Part shown: in pieces, positions 15,897 to 23,677 of the stretch | Numbering within the stretch: position 1 is the first letter of the stretch | How the letters are laid out: every line of letters starts with the position of its first letter | Source of the DNA: Bacteroidales bacterium M8 | GTDB lineage: Bacteria > Bacteroidota > Bacteroidia > Bacteroidales > Muribaculaceae | Length of the DNA stretch: 46,205 nt | Reading direction: 5' to 3' | Assembly (NCBI GenBank): GCA_001689495.1 | Contig: LUJS01000012.1 | Coordinates: forward strand, 1-46,205 | Program-made: the position numbers and the translations under genes | The notes under the pieces: generated by a model | Database searches by the model: none | The model's input: the letters and a program-made list of their open reading frames with translations, nothing else | Told to the model about the DNA's origin: nothing

Positions 15897-17180
15897 TTAT
15901 TCCTCTTTTTCGGGCATTCTCTCGATGCGTATCAGGTCGAGGCGGGTCGACGAGCGCTCGACTATCGTGAACTTCAGGCCGTCGATCTCGACCGTCTCGC
16001 CCAACGGAGGCAGGGTGCCGGTCGAGTGCATGATGTATCCGGCCAGTGTCTGATACTCGTCGTCCTCGGGTATGTCGAGGCGGAAGTCGTCGCGCAGCGT
16101 GCGCACCTCGATGCGTCCTGCAAACTCATAGACGCCGGGCGAGACCTCCTTGGCCGTCAGGGCGTTGTTGTCATGCTCGTCCTGTATGTCGCCGAATATC
16201 TCCTCGACCAGATCCTCGAGGGTCACCAGTCCGGCCGTGCCGCCAAACTCGTCGACCACCACCGCCATCGAGCGCTTCTCGCTCAGCAGGCGGCGCATCA
16301 TCGTGTTGGCCAGCAGCGTCTCGGGGGCATAGAGCACCTCCTTGACGTGCTCCTTCCAGTCCGAGGCGGGGTCAAACAGCTCCGACACGTGCACATAGCC
16401 TATCACGTTGTCTATGTCGCCGCTATAGACCAGAATCTTGCTGCGGCCCGACGAGGTGAACAGGTCGGAGAGCTGCTCGCGCGTGGTCTCGTCGATGTCT
16501 ACGGCCACGAGCTCGTTGCGTGGGGCCATGCAGTCGCGCAGCTGGGTCGACGAGAAGTCGAGTGCGTTGTGGAATATCTTAACCTCCTTCTCTACCTGCG
16601 CCTCCTCGGGATTCTCGAGGTCGTCTATCTTGGTCTCGAGATAGTCGTTGAGCTCGTTTATCGACAGCACGCCCAGCCGGGTGTCTTCCGACTTGATGCC
16701 GGCCACCTTCATCAGCACCTTCGAGAGCCACGAGGTGAATGCGGCGATCGGATAGAGCAATATATAAAATATGTATACCGGGATGGCGAACACCTTGAGC
16801 GAGGTGTTGGGGTTGATCTTGAAGATGGACTTGGGTATGAACTCGCCCGTGAAGAGTATTATCAGCGTCGAGATGATGGTCTGCAGCAGCAGTATCACGG
16901 CCTGATTCTCCGATATATGCTCGGCTATCCACGGCTCGAGCATCGCGGCGGCGCCCATGCCATAGATGACCAGCATGATGTTGTTGCCGACGAGGATGGT
17001 CGAGATGAAGAATTCCTGATGCGAGTAATAGAGTCCGACGATGCGGTTTATCAGCCCTCCGCGCGAGCGGTCGAGGCCGATGCGCACGCGGTCGGCGGTG
17101 ATGAAGGCAATCTCGACGCCCGAGAAGAGGGCCGAGAATATGAGCGATATGACTGTGAGGAGTATCCAGAACGTAGACAT
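15897..17180 (-). CDS. CNNM/CBS-domain transporter, hemolysin C / CorC family
   Basis: 427 residues. The N-terminal CNNM (DUF21) membrane domain has helices at about 3-25, 60-82, 93-110 and 125-150, with the typical SALFSGVEIAFITADRVR. Two CBS domains follow (about 200-325, including FGGTAGLVTLEDLVEEIFGDI), then a C-terminal CorC_HlyC domain (about 340-425). Members of this family are implicated in magnesium or cobalt efflux; the older name hemolysin is not evidence of toxicity. It is the last gene of the operon pantothenate kinase - OMP - LptC, 15 nt after the LptC-like gene. A paralogue, GldE, is at 24.2-25.6 kb. The C-terminal domain is complete. Confidence 0.88.
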   Translation of the reverse strand: MSTFWILLTVISLIFSALFSGVEIAFITADRVRIGLDRSRGGLINRIVGLYYSHQEFFISTILVGNNIMLVIYGMGAAAMLEPWIAEHISENQAVILLLQTIISTLIILFTGEFIPKSIFKINPNTSLKVFAIPVYIFYILLYPIAAFTSWLSKVLMKVAGIKSEDTRLGVLSINELNDYLETKIDDLENPEEAQVEKEVKIFHNALDFSSTQLRDCMAPRNELVAVDIDETTREQLSDLFTSSGRSKILVYSGDIDNVIGYVHVSELFDPASDWKEHVKEVLYAPETLLANTMMRRLLSEKRSMAVVVDEFGGTAGLVTLEDLVEEIFGDIQDEHDNNALTAKEVSPGVYEFAGRIEVRTLRDDFRLDIPEDDEYQTLAGYIMHSTGTLPPLGETVEIDGLKFTIVERSSTRLDLIRIERMPEKEE

Positions 17181-17195
17181 TTCCTATTGCTGAGA

Positions 17196-17840
17196 TTATT
17201 CTTCTTGAGTTGTTTCCTGAGGTTCGGCCGCTGCGGTGTCGGCGGGTTCGGCGTTGCGCTGGCGCTTCTCGCCCGGCTTGAATGCCCCGGCGGGGAATAT
17301 GCCCGAGACCCTGCGGATGGTATATCGCGACAGGCGCTCGTCCGAGTCAAATCCATACCCCTCGAGCACGCGGTCCTGACGCTCGATGTGTATGAACGAG
17401 TCTGAATAGAGCTTGTGCGCGCGCTGGTCCCAGAAGAGCTGCTCGGTCAGGAACTTCTCTCCGGCCATGTTCGACACGCTCACGCCGCCGTCGAGCCGCC
17501 ACAGCTGCTTGTTCTTGAAATAGATTGCCGAGTCGGCCCTCACCGTGGCGTCCTGCTGGAATATGTCGTTGTACTTTTCCAGCTCGAGGCCGTCCGGAAA
17601 TCTCCAGTACGGGTCCTCGACGTCGTCAAAGACATACCACAGCGGAGTGACTATGCGATAGCGCACCACGCCCGAGTCCGATATGAGCGTCTCGACGTCG
17701 CGGGTGGTCATTGTCGGCGCGGCCTGCGCGTTGACCTCGGCAGTCCCCACGGGATTGTCGTCCTTGCACCCGGCCACGGTCATAGACACGGCGGCCAAGG
17801 CCGAGACGGCCAGCACGGGCAGCAGACGCAGGCGATTCAT
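17196..17840 (-). CDS. lptC: LptC-like LPS export lipoprotein
   Basis: 214 residues. A hydrophobic N-terminus ends in the lipobox-like VAGC (cysteine near residue 25). The LptC/OstA-like repeats follow: PTMTTRDVETLISDSGVVRY, then FDDVEDPYWRFPDGLELEKY, DATVRADSAIYF and EGYGFDSDERLSRYTI. LptC bridges the inner-membrane LptBFG pump to periplasmic LptA during lipopolysaccharide export. In Bacteroidetes it often carries a lipobox rather than a membrane anchor, as here. The last 40 residues are low-complexity and Ala/Glu-rich. The ATG at 17840 overlaps the stop of the upstream outer-membrane protein gene by one base. Assignment is from motif order and gene neighbourhood. Confidence 0.82.
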   Translation of the reverse strand: MNRLRLLPVLAVSALAAVSMTVAGCKDDNPVGTAEVNAQAAPTMTTRDVETLISDSGVVRYRIVTPLWYVFDDVEDPYWRFPDGLELEKYNDIFQQDATVRADSAIYFKNKQLWRLDGGVSVSNMAGEKFLTEQLFWDQRAHKLYSDSFIHIERQDRVLEGYGFDSDERLSRYTIRRVSGIFPAGAFKPGEKRQRNAEPADTAAAEPQETTQEE

Positions 17841-19099
17841 CAGCGCAGCTTGCTCTGGAAGAACCACACTTGGTTGAAGTTGACGCCAAGCGTGATGTTG
17901 AAATACTGCTCCTTGAGCATCGCCACGGGAGTCGCCTGACGGTTGCGGTACTCGAATCCGAGATTGACGAGGGTCTTCGACGATACTGCCGGGAATCCGA
18001 AGCCGACAGACACGCCATAGTCCCTGACGTGGTTGTCGCCCACCATGATGTAGTCGCGGTTATAGAACGCGCCGGCCCTGTATGTGATGCGCTTGAAATA
18101 TCCGCCGCGGGGGTCGGGGATATAGCTCAGGCCGGCAGCCACCTTCCAGCGGTTGTCAAGGCGCGTGGCCGAGAAGTTTTCGAGCTGGGTGTACTTGGCA
18201 TCCTTCCACGGCTGATAGGTGAAGTCTACCTCGGCGTGCAGCTGCCTGTTCCAGTCATAGGCGATGCCGGCGCCATAAGACGATGCCAGCGAGAATCTGT
18301 TCCTCAGCTTTATAACGCCCGGAGCGATGGTGTCGGGCGCGGCGCTCGAGCTCTGCAGATACTTCAGCACATAGGTCTTGCCCAGCAGGTCCTTGCCCGG
18401 CTCGTAGGTCACGCCGATGGTCACCGAGTTGCGGCGAGATATGTTATAGGTGTACTGCGCGCCGAATCTGAAGTGGAAGTCCTGCACCTCCATCCTCTGC
18501 TCGAACACAGCGGCATCGCCCATCGACGTGTATGCGAAGACGTCGTTGGTGATGTTACCGAACAGATACGAGGCATTGAATCCTATCGAGAATCCCTTGA
18601 ACGGCATCCAGCCCGCACCGAGATACAGCTGGTTGATGCCGCCGATGCCCTGATGCACCGAGGCGCCGTTGTCGATGGGGGTACCGAACGCATAGCCCAC
18701 CGACGAGTACGGCAGCAGGCCGGCGCTGACGCCGACAGTGCGGCTCAGTGGAGCCTGCATGGTCACGTAGTCTATGCCGCCGCCCAGATCGTGGTGCGAC
18801 CCGGCGGCATCCTTGCGCCAGAACTTGGACAGGTCGGTGCCTATGTCAAACAGGAACGTCAGCGAGTCCATGCCGGCGTATGCCGCGGGGTTCATGACGT
18901 TGATCTGGCGTCCCGAGCGCTGGGCATAGCCCGTGCCGCCCATCTGGCGCTGGGCCGACGTGGCGTTGTCGCCCAGCAGGCCGTAGCCGTATTTCGAGTA
19001 GGGGCTCGATGTGACCTGAGCGCCGGCGGGCAGCGCCAGCGCCATTATGGCGAAGAGGCCCGCGAGCAGGCCGGACGTGATGATGTGTCTATGGTTCAT
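17840..19099 (-). CDS. Outer-membrane beta-barrel protein of the LptC operon
   Basis: 419 residues with a signal peptide (1-27, ending PAGAQ). The start of the mature protein, SSPYSKYGYGLLGDN, is followed by RQMGGTGYAQRSGRQINVMNPAAYAGMDSLTF, which resembles the N-terminal plug of FadL-like channels. Alternating hydrophobic strands run through the rest, and the protein ends in an aromatic-rich strand. The cargo is unknown; hydrophobic-compound uptake is known for FadL relatives but not shown here. The gene start overlaps the end of the pantothenate kinase gene by 11 nt, and its stop overlaps the LptC-like start, so translation of all three is linked. Confidence 0.75.
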   Translation of the reverse strand: MNHRHIITSGLLAGLFAIMALALPAGAQVTSSPYSKYGYGLLGDNATSAQRQMGGTGYAQRSGRQINVMNPAAYAGMDSLTFLFDIGTDLSKFWRKDAAGSHHDLGGGIDYVTMQAPLSRTVGVSAGLLPYSSVGYAFGTPIDNGASVHQGIGGINQLYLGAGWMPFKGFSIGFNASYLFGNITNDVFAYTSMGDAAVFEQRMEVQDFHFRFGAQYTYNISRRNSVTIGVTYEPGKDLLGKTYVLKYLQSSSAAPDTIAPGVIKLRNRFSLASSYGAGIAYDWNRQLHAEVDFTYQPWKDAKYTQLENFSATRLDNRWKVAAGLSYIPDPRGGYFKRITYRAGAFYNRDYIMVGDNHVRDYGVSVGFGFPAVSSKTLVNLGFEYRNRQATPVAMLKEQYFNITLGVNFNQVWFFQSKLR

Positions 19100-19829
19100 T
19101 GTAGATGAGTATTCTGTTTAGTCCCTTGCTGACGAGGTGCTCGTCGACATAGGTCGGAAAGTCGCACACTGTGGCCAGATGGCGGCCGCACCCGCCGCCC
19201 AGCACTATCACGGTGTCTTGTGGCAGCTGCGAGCGGTAATATGCTATCGAGGCCCTGACGGCGTCGACGGCGCCGCGCGCTATGGCGCCGCGGGTGTCGC
19301 GGCCGAACAGGTGGCTGCCGAGCTCGGCCATCGGGGTCGGGAAGGGCACCAGCGGCAGACGGGCCGTAAACTCGTGCAGCGCGCGCAGGTTCATCGAGAT
19401 GCCCGGGGCGATGTTGCCCCCGCAATAGACTCCGGCCGGACTCACCAGATCGTATGTCACGGCGGTGCCGGCGTCGACCACCAGTATGGGGTGACCCTTG
19501 TGGTCCGACCACGCGCCCACGGCGGCGGCCACGCGGTCGGCGCCGAGTGTCTGGGGTGTCGCATAGTCGACTATGAGGGGTATCGGCGTCTCGGGGCCGA
19601 GGCGCAGCGTATGCGGACAGATATGACGCAGATGGCACACGACATTCACGTCCTCGCGTGCCACCGAGCAGTAGATGGCGCCGGCCAGCTGGCCGCGACC
19701 TTCGACAAACTCGCTGATGCGTACTGGTTTAAGAGCCGGCTCCATGCGGAAGTCGACCAGCCGGGTGTCGTCCCAGAGCGCCATTTTGGCTTCTGAGTTA
19801 CCCTGATCAATAGTGAGATATAGGGCCAC
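19089..19829 (-). CDS. coaX: Type III pantothenate kinase
   Basis: 246 residues. CoaX motifs are clear: the N-terminal phosphate-binding LTIDQGNSEAKMALWD (residues 4-20), GADRVAAAVGAW near 95, LVVDAGTAVTYDLV near 120, and GGNIAPGISMNLRALHEFTARLP. It phosphorylates pantothenate in the first step of CoA synthesis and belongs to the potassium-dependent, feedback-insensitive class. The start is a GTG at 19829: an in-frame TTG at 19862 lies inside the -7 promoter box and so cannot be in the transcript, and the GTG places LTIDQGN at the usual distance. First gene of the envelope operon. Confidence 0.92.
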   Translation of the reverse strand: MALYLTIDQGNSEAKMALWDDTRLVDFRMEPALKPVRISEFVEGRGQLAGAIYCSVAREDVNVVCHLRHICPHTLRLGPETPIPLIVDYATPQTLGADRVAAAVGAWSDHKGHPILVVDAGTAVTYDLVSPAGVYCGGNIAPGISMNLRALHEFTARLPLVPFPTPMAELGSHLFGRDTRGAIARGAVDAVRASIAYYRSQLPQDTVIVLGGGCGRHLATVCDFPTYVDEHLVSKGLNRILIYNEP

Positions 19830-19859
19830 TGTGCGGCAATATGGTTGGGTTTTGACCCA

Positions 19860-19867
19860 CAAAAGTA
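19860..19867 (-). promoter_or_regulatory. -7 box of the coaX operon promoter
   Basis: Minus-strand TACTTTTG is an exact TAnnTTTG. No clear -33 TTTG is seen at the right distance. Its position settles the coaX start at the GTG 30 nt downstream. Confidence 0.6.
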
Positions 19868-19905
19868 CTAATTAACTCTTAAAATTCAGAAAAATTCAGG
19901 ATTTT

Positions 19906-20289
19906 TCACTTTTCTGAGCCGTTTTTCACCGTTTTTTGCCTCGGAATCATCAGCGATGTATACAGGGTCAGCACGCCGCCGGCCATCGTGAAGGCCAGCC
20001 AGTCGTTGCCAACCGAGGGCAGGAAGGTGAAGACCGCGCCGGCCACGAACACCAGCGCCGTCCATATCTCCATGCGCATCAGCCGTTTCAGCCTCAGCGG
20101 CGCGCCGTCGGGCACGGGAGCGATGAGACGGGCCACCAGCAGCGCCGCGGCGCCCGCGCCATACAGATAGCCGAACCACCCGTGCGCCATGCGCAGCAGG
20201 GGCAGTGCGGCAGCGGTCATTATGGCCAGCAGGCCAAGCGTGGAGAGTATCAGTGAGAGCGATGAACGTGTCGATTTGGTCATTGTCAT
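19906..20289 (-). CDS. Small integral membrane protein of unknown function
   Basis: 127 residues with four hydrophobic segments at about 10-30, 37-57, 72-92 and 95-113, joined by short basic loops (PLRLKRLMRME). The C-terminus is basic and cytoplasmic by the positive-inside rule. No catalytic motif is visible. The start overlaps the stop of the upstream FtsB-like gene by four bases (ATGA at 20286-20289), so the two are co-translated, and a link with the cell envelope or division is plausible. A second in-frame ATG two codons later is the alternative start. Confidence 0.72.
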   Translation of the reverse strand: MTMTKSTRSSLSLILSTLGLLAIMTAAALPLLRMAHGWFGYLYGAGAAALLVARLIAPVPDGAPLRLKRLMRMEIWTALVFVAGAVFTFLPSVGNDWLAFTMAGGVLTLYTSLMIPRQKTVKNGSEK

Positions 20290-20576
20290 TCAAATATATA
20301 CACATCCTCGTCGGGATGCTGCATGTGATACTGCTCGCGCACTATTCGCTCCATTGTCTCCTTGTCGGTGTTGAGCGAGCGGTTGAGCGAGCGATAATAT
20401 TCCAGTGTGTCGGTGGCCTCGGCTATGCGCGTGCGCAGCTCGTCGATGCGCTGTTCCTGTCCCACGGTGCGCAGCAGCGAATTCTCGTTGAAGAACAGCA
20501 CGAGAGCCCCCACCACGATCGCGGCAAGCAGCGTCAGCGAGAGATACCTCCGGCACCAGTTGAAGAATTCTTTCAT
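20286..20576 (-). CDS. FtsB/DivIC-like septum formation protein
   Basis: 96 residues: a short cytoplasmic tail, one membrane helix (about 13-31, LTLLAAIVVGALVLFFNEN), a coiled coil (about 38-72, with heptads in RIDELRTRIAEATDTLEYY) and a conserved end (ERIVREQYHMQHPDEDVYIF) typical of the DivIC/FtsB family. These bitopic proteins form a complex with FtsL and FtsQ at the division site. The ATG at 20576 is used because it precedes the membrane helix at the usual distance; ten extra in-frame residues upstream look non-coding. The leader carries one of the CTAG-rich repeats. Confidence 0.88.
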   Translation of the reverse strand: MKEFFNWCRRYLSLTLLAAIVVGALVLFFNENSLLRTVGQEQRIDELRTRIAEATDTLEYYRSLNRSLNTDKETMERIVREQYHMQHPDEDVYIFE

Positions 20577-20604
20577 GTTCTGTCTGATTTGTGAGGGCAG
20601 GGGC

Positions 20605-20647
20605 ATTCTAGTTCAACTAGTCCAACTAGTTCAACTAGTCATACTAT
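20605..20647. repeat. CTAG-rich repeat, copy 3
   Basis: Four ACTAG/CTAGT units alternate in direct and inverted orientation at 8-9 nt steps, the same unit (CTAGTTCAACTAGTCC) as in the other two copies. It lies in the predicted leader of the ftsB-like gene, between its promoter and start codon. Confidence 0.7.
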
Positions 20648-20660
20648 CCCAACCCGACCA

Positions 20661-20691
20661 CAAAGTTACTGCTTTTTCGCAATCAATCAAA
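20661..20691 (-). promoter_or_regulatory. Promoter of the ftsB-like gene
   Basis: Minus-strand TAACTTTG (20668-20661) and TTTG (20691-20688), with a 19-nt spacer, match both elements of the Bacteroidetes consensus. Confidence 0.75.
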
Positions 20692-20711
20692 ATCAATTTA
20701 CGGCCCCAAAA

Positions 20712-20743
20712 TTTGTCATTGAGCGGATTTTGGGTTATTTTTG
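20712..20743 (+). promoter_or_regulatory. Promoter of aroK
   Basis: TTTG at 20712-20715, a 20-nt spacer and TATTTTTG at 20736-20743. The start codon is only 10 nt beyond the box, so the mRNA leader would be a few nucleotides long. Confidence 0.75.
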
Positions 20744-20753
20744 CATTTCAGTT

Positions 20754-21296
20754 ATGCAGAACACCATATTTCTCATAGGCTACATGGGTTGTGGCAAGAC
20801 CACACTGGGGCGGGCGCTGGCCGAGCGCGCCGACGTCACCTTCATAGACCTCGACGACTATGTCGAGGCCCGCGCCGGCATGAGCATCAGCCGGATCTTC
20901 GCCGACCGTGGCGAGGCTGCCTTCCGCGCCATGGAGCGCGAGGCCCTGACCGAGATTGCCGCATCGCGCGCCGACGGCACCACCGTCGTGGCCTGCGGCG
21001 GGGGCACACCCTGTTTCGGCGACAACATGGAGCTGATGGACTCGCTCGGCACCACGGTGCATCTTGTCACGTCGGTCGACAGGCTCTTCGGCCGTCTGGC
21101 CGTGGCCCGCGCGCACAGGCCGCTGATAGCCTCGCTGTCAGACGACGAGCTGCGCAATTTCATTGTCCGCCAGCTCGACATCCGCACCCCCCACTACACC
21201 CGCGCCAAGGCCGAGTTCGACTCGACCCTGCTCGAAGACCCCGACCAGATAGAACAGACCGCCCGCCGGTTCATCGACCGGTTCGGACTGCGATAA
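20754..21296 (+). CDS. aroK: Shikimate kinase
   Basis: 180 residues. The P-loop GYMGCGKTT is at residues 9-17. The shikimate-binding segment FIDLDDYVEARAGMSISRIF and then FRAMEREAL, VVACGGGTPC (Walker-B-like region) and a lid with VARAHRPLI follow in the family order. It phosphorylates shikimate at the 3-hydroxyl in the pathway to aromatic amino acids. The ATG at 20754 begins exactly at the conserved N-terminus, and a longer in-frame start would cover the promoter. It is first in an apparent operon with the alanine-dehydrogenase-like gene (31 nt) and RNase HI. Confidence 0.94.
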   Translation: MQNTIFLIGYMGCGKTTLGRALAERADVTFIDLDDYVEARAGMSISRIFADRGEAAFRAMEREALTEIAASRADGTTVVACGGGTPCFGDNMELMDSLGTTVHLVTSVDRLFGRLAVARAHRPLIASLSDDELRNFIVRQLDIRTPHYTRAKAEFDSTLLEDPDQIEQTARRFIDRFGLR

Positions 21297-21327
21297 ATAC
21301 CGATTCACAACCCCCAATTCCCGATAG

Positions 21328-22506
21328 ATGACATCTCCCACCCCACTCGAACAGCCTTGCGAGACAGCCGTGAGCCGACGACGGCTCACCATCGGACTGC
21401 CCAAATGTGACGACCCCGCCGAACGCCGCTTCCCCCTCACCCCCGAGGGTGCCGCCCAGCTGATCGAGCGGGGCTATGTGGTGAGGATGGAAGAGTCTGC
21501 CGCCTCGGTCATCCACTATCCCGACGCATCATACAGCCGCGCCGGGGTCGAGGTGGTGAGCCGCGCCGAGGCCCTCGGGTGCGACATGGTGTTCTATCTC
21601 GCATCGCTCTCCGAGAACGACGCCCGCCTGATGCGCCGCGGGGCCATGCTGCTCACACTGCTCGAGCCCGCATGCCGCAGCCGCCGCAGCCTTGGCGAGC
21701 TGCTCAGGCGCCACATCATCACCGTGGCCCTCGACCTTGTCGAGGACGACCGCGGCAACACCCCCTTTGCCGACATCCTCGCCGAGATCGACGGCCGCGC
21801 CTCGATGGCCATAGCCTCGTCGCTCCTCGCCGACGCCGTGAGGGGCAAGGGCATACTGCTGGGCGGAGTGGCAGGCATCGTGCCCTGCGAGACGCTCATA
21901 ATCGGCTCGGGCATAGCGGCCTGCGCCGCCGCGCGTTCGGCCGTGGGACTGGGCTCGACGGTGCGCATGTTCGACAACGACGTCTACTCGCTGCGTCGCG
22001 CCTCGCACGAGCTCGGCCCGTGGGTCATCACCTCATCGCTGCACCCGCGCACGCTGGTCAATGCCCTGCACAGCGCCGACGTGGTGGTGGTGACGCCGAC
22101 CGCCGAGCCGTTCGCCCTCAGCGCCGACTCGGTGGCGGGGATGAAGAAGGGGGTGCTGACGTTCGACATCACAGGATGCTCGGACGGCTCGGCGTTCCCG
22201 TCGATGACGCCCGTCGATCTGGCCATGGCGTCGGCCATCGAGAGCTCGGCACGCATCGCCAACCGCATCTGCTTCACGCACGCCGGCAGCGCCGTGGCCC
22301 GCACGGCGGCGATGGCGCTGAGCAACACGCTCCTCACGTTCCTCGGCAGCCTCGACACAGCCGAGAGCCCCTCGGGACACCTCAAGCTACCCAAGGGGAT
22401 GCAGAAGGCCGCCCTGACATTCTTCGGCAAGGCCGTCAACCGCCGCGTGGCCGAGACGCTGGGCGTGCGCATCGTCGACATCGCAATATACCTGTCATTA
22501 TCCTGA
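21328..22506 (+). CDS. Alanine dehydrogenase / PNT-like protein, active site degenerate
   Basis: 392 residues. The N-terminal fold follows alanine dehydrogenase (IGLPKCDDPAERRFPLTPEGAAQLIERGY), and the second domain has a dinucleotide-binding motif (LIIGSGIAACAAARSAVGLGSTVRMFD) and GGVAGIVP. But the residues needed for alanine chemistry do not appear. The lysine of the usual KEP segment and the histidine of the usual FLHLA segment are replaced (here FYLASLS and LTLLEPAC), and the aspartate in the usual VDIAIDQGG is FDITGCSDG. NAD(H) binding may survive while catalysis does not, or the substrate has changed. It has a normal length, no stops and codon use like its neighbours, so it is a maintained gene. 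It ends 5 nt before rnhA. Confidence 0.75.
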   Translation: MTSPTPLEQPCETAVSRRRLTIGLPKCDDPAERRFPLTPEGAAQLIERGYVVRMEESAASVIHYPDASYSRAGVEVVSRAEALGCDMVFYLASLSENDARLMRRGAMLLTLLEPACRSRRSLGELLRRHIITVALDLVEDDRGNTPFADILAEIDGRASMAIASSLLADAVRGKGILLGGVAGIVPCETLIIGSGIAACAAARSAVGLGSTVRMFDNDVYSLRRASHELGPWVITSSLHPRTLVNALHSADVVVVTPTAEPFALSADSVAGMKKGVLTFDITGCSDGSAFPSMTPVDLAMASAIESSARIANRICFTHAGSAVARTAAMALSNTLLTFLGSLDTAESPSGHLKLPKGMQKAALTFFGKAVNRRVAETLGVRIVDIAIYLSLS

Positions 22507-22511
22507 CCTTC

Positions 22512-23156
22512 ATGGCTGTACGCAAGAAATTTTATGTCGTCTGGGAGGGCCGCGCCACCGGCGTGTTCGACTCGTGGGAGGAGTGCCGCATCCAGACCGA
22601 AAACTATCCCGGCGCCAAGTTCAAGAGCTTCAACTCGCAGCAGGAGGCCGTCGAGGCATATCGCGGCAATCCGTCCGAACAGATGGAGCTACTGCGCTCC
22701 ATAGCGTCATACACACCTCCGGTGGCCTCATACGACGCTTTCCCCGAAATAATTCAGGATTCTCTGGCCGTCGACGCGGCCTGCTCGCGCAACCCCGGTC
22801 CGGTCGAATATCGCGGCGTGTGGGTGCGCACGGGCCAGACCATCTTTCACGCTGGGCCTTTCGAGGGTGGCACCAACAATATCGGCGAGTTTCTGGCGCT
22901 GGTACACGGTCTGGCGCTGCTCAAGTCGCAGGGGCGACACAACACCCCCATCTATACCGACTCGCGCACGGCGCGGTCGTGGGTCAGGAACCGCAAGGTC
23001 AAGACAACCCTGCCGCGCACGCCCGAGAACGAGCAGCTGTTCGAGATGATGGAGCGCGCGCTCGTCTGGCTGGAGCGCAATACCTATGCCAACCCCATCC
23101 TGACGTGGAACACCCCGGCATGGGGCGAGATTCCCGCCGACTTCGGGCGCAAGTAA
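22512..23156 (+). CDS. rnhA: Ribonuclease HI with N-terminal hybrid-binding domain
   Basis: 214 residues. The N-terminal domain (about 4-50, KKFYVVWEGRATGVFDSWEEC) is the RNase H1 hybrid-binding module also found in caulimovirus viroplasmin. The catalytic domain has D88, E126 (in NNIGEFLAL) and D150 (in IYTDS), and a late acidic residue, D211. It cleaves the RNA strand of RNA-DNA hybrids such as R-loops and primers. The ATG at 22512 is chosen because the hybrid-binding domain starts there; a very long in-frame upstream extension is antisense-like noise within the preceding gene. It is last in the aroK operon and convergent with the phosphopantetheinyl transferase gene. Confidence 0.93.
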   Translation: MAVRKKFYVVWEGRATGVFDSWEECRIQTENYPGAKFKSFNSQQEAVEAYRGNPSEQMELLRSIASYTPPVASYDAFPEIIQDSLAVDAACSRNPGPVEYRGVWVRTGQTIFHAGPFEGGTNNIGEFLALVHGLALLKSQGRHNTPIYTDSRTARSWVRNRKVKTTLPRTPENEQLFEMMERALVWLERNTYANPILTWNTPAWGEIPADFGRK

Positions 23157-23173
23157 TACGATAATCCGATTCC

Positions 23174-23677
23174 CTAATCCATTCTGACTGCCACTGCCGT
23201 CACCCTCCGCCGGGTCAGCAGGGGGTAGTCCAGCCTGTACCCTATCCCGCGGGCCGTGGCGCGCGACCCCGACACATATATCTCGTCCAATCCGAGACCG
23301 GGGGTCCTTGCGGCCTTGTAGACAGCCTCCTTGGCGGTCCACATGCGCAATAGGTACGACAGATCGAGGCTGACGTCCTCGCCCGGGGCGAGAAACCTCG
23401 GCGCCACCCTCGCAAGCTGCGGACGGGCCGTCTCGGTGTCCACCCCCACCCTGCCGTCGCGGGTCACGGCGAGGATGCACTCGTCGGCGCAGTGCGTTAT
23501 CGAAAACCATTCACCCTCCGGCCCCTCTATCTCGGGGGCGCCGTCGGGCGCGTGCGTCAGCACGGCGTCGGGCCCGAACGCGCGGCGCACCAGACGCGCC
23601 ACCGCCTGCCGTTCGCGCATACGGCGGTCGGCGCGGTCGCCGGCCTCTATCGGGGTGTGATAAAGCCGATAGCTCAT
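23174..23677 (-). CDS. 4'-phosphopantetheinyl transferase, Sfp type
   Basis: 167 residues. The three family motifs are present: FSITHC (residues 58-63), VGVDTE (77-82, with D80 and E82 as magnesium ligands) and WTAKEAVYKA (113-122, with E117 and K121). It transfers the phosphopantetheine arm from CoA to acyl or peptidyl carrier proteins. Its length is typical of short Sfp-type enzymes. The start overlaps the stop of gldD by four bases (ATGA), and the gldE-gldD-transferase order is one I recall from many Bacteroidetes. Confidence 0.9.
   Translation of the reverse strand: MSYRLYHTPIEAGDRADRRMRERQAVARLVRRAFGPDAVLTHAPDGAPEIEGPEGEWFSITHCADECILAVTRDGRVGVDTETARPQLARVAPRFLAPGEDVSLDLSYLLRMWTAKEAVYKAARTPGLGLDEIYVSGSRATARGIGYRLDYPLLTRRRVTAVAVRMD

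Noticed and set aside
21579..22511. A very long N-terminal extension of RNase HI
   Set aside because: It lies in another frame of the alanine-dehydrogenase-like gene and has no family match; the ATG at 22512 begins the known domain.
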